A stretch of 15,352 nt of DNA from NCBI GenBank assembly GCA_965662885.1, contig CBFIJI010000049.1, positions 1-15,352 of the forward strand. The letters are read 5' to 3'. Under the pieces are notes generated by a model. That model worked only from the letters and a program-made list of their open reading frames with translations. It made no database searches and had not been told where the DNA came from. Source of the stretch: CBFIJI01 sp965662885. Lineage in GTDB: Bacteria; Bacteroidota; Bacteroidia; Flavobacteriales; Flavobacteriaceae. Shown here piece by piece: positions 14,347 through 15,352 of the stretch; the first letter of the stretch is position 1, and each line of letters begins with the position of its first letter. The position numbers were made by a program, and so were the translations under genes.

Positions 14347-15352
14347 TCAGCCAATTTTCTTTAAGAGTTTTTTAATAGCAGTGTCTATAAACAACACATC
14401 CTCTTGAGCAGATAATGCAGGAGAAATACTTCCCACAAAATGTCCATAATTCGAATTGATAACAGTGAGTTCAGCATTCGGCATCTGTTCAACTTCTGGA
14501 ATATTATTTGTAGCAGGAAATGATAAATCAGTCGATCCAGGCATCACTAAGGCGGGACAACTAATGTTGGCCAAGGCTTTGTTTGTATCGCCATTAAATT
14601 GTTGGTGTTGACCAATATCACCCAGTTGCCACGTATTTAACATCCCCAACAAGTCATTGGCATCAATATTTCCAAACATATTGTCTAGGGTATCAAAATA
14701 AGCTTGCGTATCGGGAAGTCCTCCAAAAAGTTTTAGGTGTAAATTTTCTTCATAGCCTTGTTTGCTGAAAAGACTTGAGGTATAGTTTCTAGAAAATGCT
14801 TTTAATCCTGCCATAGGAGGGGAAGTATAGTCACCATGGTTAAAGTTAGCATCGGCCATTAACGCTAATTTACAGCCTTCCAACGCAATCCAGTTTTGTT
14901 GGGTTGTTTTAGCTGTACCACAGATCGGAACGATACCTCCTGTTCGATCTCCATGAAGCGCCCCCCAGTGAAAGGCTTGTTGTGCACCCATAGAAAAACC
15001 GATATAGAGTAATGGATTTTGTATGCCAAAATATTCAGTTAATAATTTATTTTGAGCATTGATATTATCGTAATAGGTTACTGATGGAAAGTGCTTTCCT
15101 TTTTGGGATGTGGTTGTATTACTGGACGATAATGAATGACCGTTACAAAATAGATTGGGGGAAATAATACAGTATTTAGAGGGATCTAAGGCTCTTCCTT
15201 CTCCCAAGGCCATCTGATTAAAATTGTGATCCCCGCCGAAACAGGTGCCAAAAATTATGGCATTACTTTTTGCCGAATTAAGTGTGCCGTGGACATCAAC
15301 GAGCAAAAAAGCGTCGTTAAGGGTTTCACCATTTTGAAGTTTAAAATCCCCT
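14347..15352 (-). CDS. MetX-like alpha/beta hydrolase, 5' end outside window
   Basis: The open frame continues to the right edge, so the start codon is not in the window; a TTG at 15304-15306 is internal. The visible 334 residues begin GDFKLQNGETLNDAFLLVD, matching the N-terminus of homoserine O-acetyltransferase (MetX)-like proteins (GDFxLxSGExL). The nucleophile serine is in GFSMGAQQAFHWG (codon 14992-14994), an acidic residue is in MPGSTDLSFP, and the histidine is in NSNYGHFVGS. The Ser-Asp-His order is intact. GFSMGAQ in place of the GGSMGG of true MetX enzymes argues for a hydrolase-like subgroup and not methionine synthesis. It converges with the sugar operon and is probably unrelated to it. 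Confidence 0.8.
   Translation of the reverse strand, partial: GDFKLQNGETLNDAFLLVDVHGTLNSAKSNAIIFGTCFGGDHNFNQMALGEGRALDPSKYCIISPNLFCNGHSLSSSNTTTSQKGKHFPSVTYYDNINAQNKLLTEYFGIQNPLLYIGFSMGAQQAFHWGALHGDRTGGIVPICGTAKTTQQNWIALEGCKLALMADANFNHGDYTSPPMAGLKAFSRNYTSSLFSKQGYEENLHLKLFGGLPDTQAYFDTLDNMFGNIDANDLLGMLNTWQLGDIGQHQQFNGDTNKALANISCPALVMPGSTDLSFPATNNIPEVEQMPNAELTVINSNYGHFVGSISPALSAQEDVLFIDTAIKKLLKKIG

Noticed and set aside
15304..15306. TTG as the start codon of the MetX-like gene
   Set aside because: The frame continues in-frame to the window edge with family-typical N-terminal sequence (GDFKLQNGETL), so the gene is cut by the window and does not start here.

Overview
The window is AT-rich DNA from a member of the Bacteroidota, most likely a marine flavobacterium. 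The evidence is three intergenic matches to the Bacteroidota sigma factor -7 motif TAnnTTTG, a HYC/CC/PP-type small secreted protein next to a CusA-like metal pump, a lipoprotein with a Bacteroidota-style signal peptide, and the generally poor Shine-Dalgarno signals. I see no phage, insertion sequence, CRISPR array, tRNA or rRNA.

Left part (1-3396, minus strand): the 5' 909 codons of a CusA/CzcA-type RND heavy-metal efflux pump run off the left edge. Upstream of it, in the same direction, is a small exported Cys/His/Met-containing HYC_CC_PP protein with a strong promoter placed almost on its start codon. The 99-nt gap between the two holds several possible RNA stems. Next (3397-6198) come a secreted alpha/beta hydrolase (minus), a tryptophan-rich lipoprotein of unknown function (plus) and a HAD phosphatase (plus).

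Middle (6199-9210): a class IV PLP aminotransferase and a PAPS-type sulfotransferase-like protein share an ATGA overlap on the minus strand. The aminotransferase has Thr where the family usually has the Glu that contacts the PLP pyridine nitrogen. Rightward of it, 7848-8169 holds what reads as an internally deleted luciferase-like (LLM) oxidoreductase: only its first ~11 and last ~20 residues remain. The promoter of the following glutamate racemase gene (murI) lies inside the remnant.

Right part (9158-14346, plus strand): a Tat-exported sugar phosphate isomerase/epimerase-like TIM-barrel protein begins at the end of a large inverted repeat that could fold over its start codon. After a terminator-like hairpin and a consensus promoter comes a compact operon: an SLC45/GPH-type sugar transporter, a PfkB fructokinase-like kinase (TTG start in a TTGA overlap) and a GH13 subfamily 18 sucrose-phosphorylase-like enzyme. 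Together these suggest uptake of sucrose or a related alpha-glucoside, phosphorolysis to glucose 1-phosphate, and phosphorylation of the released ketose. The phosphorylase carries a ~65-residue insertion and altered acceptor-site motifs, so its substrate is not certain.

Right edge (14347-15352, minus): a MetX-like alpha/beta hydrolase whose 5' end is outside the window.

The best candidates for something little described are the aminotransferase/sulfotransferase pair, the start-codon hairpin at 9158-9211, and the LLM remnant kept as promoter DNA.
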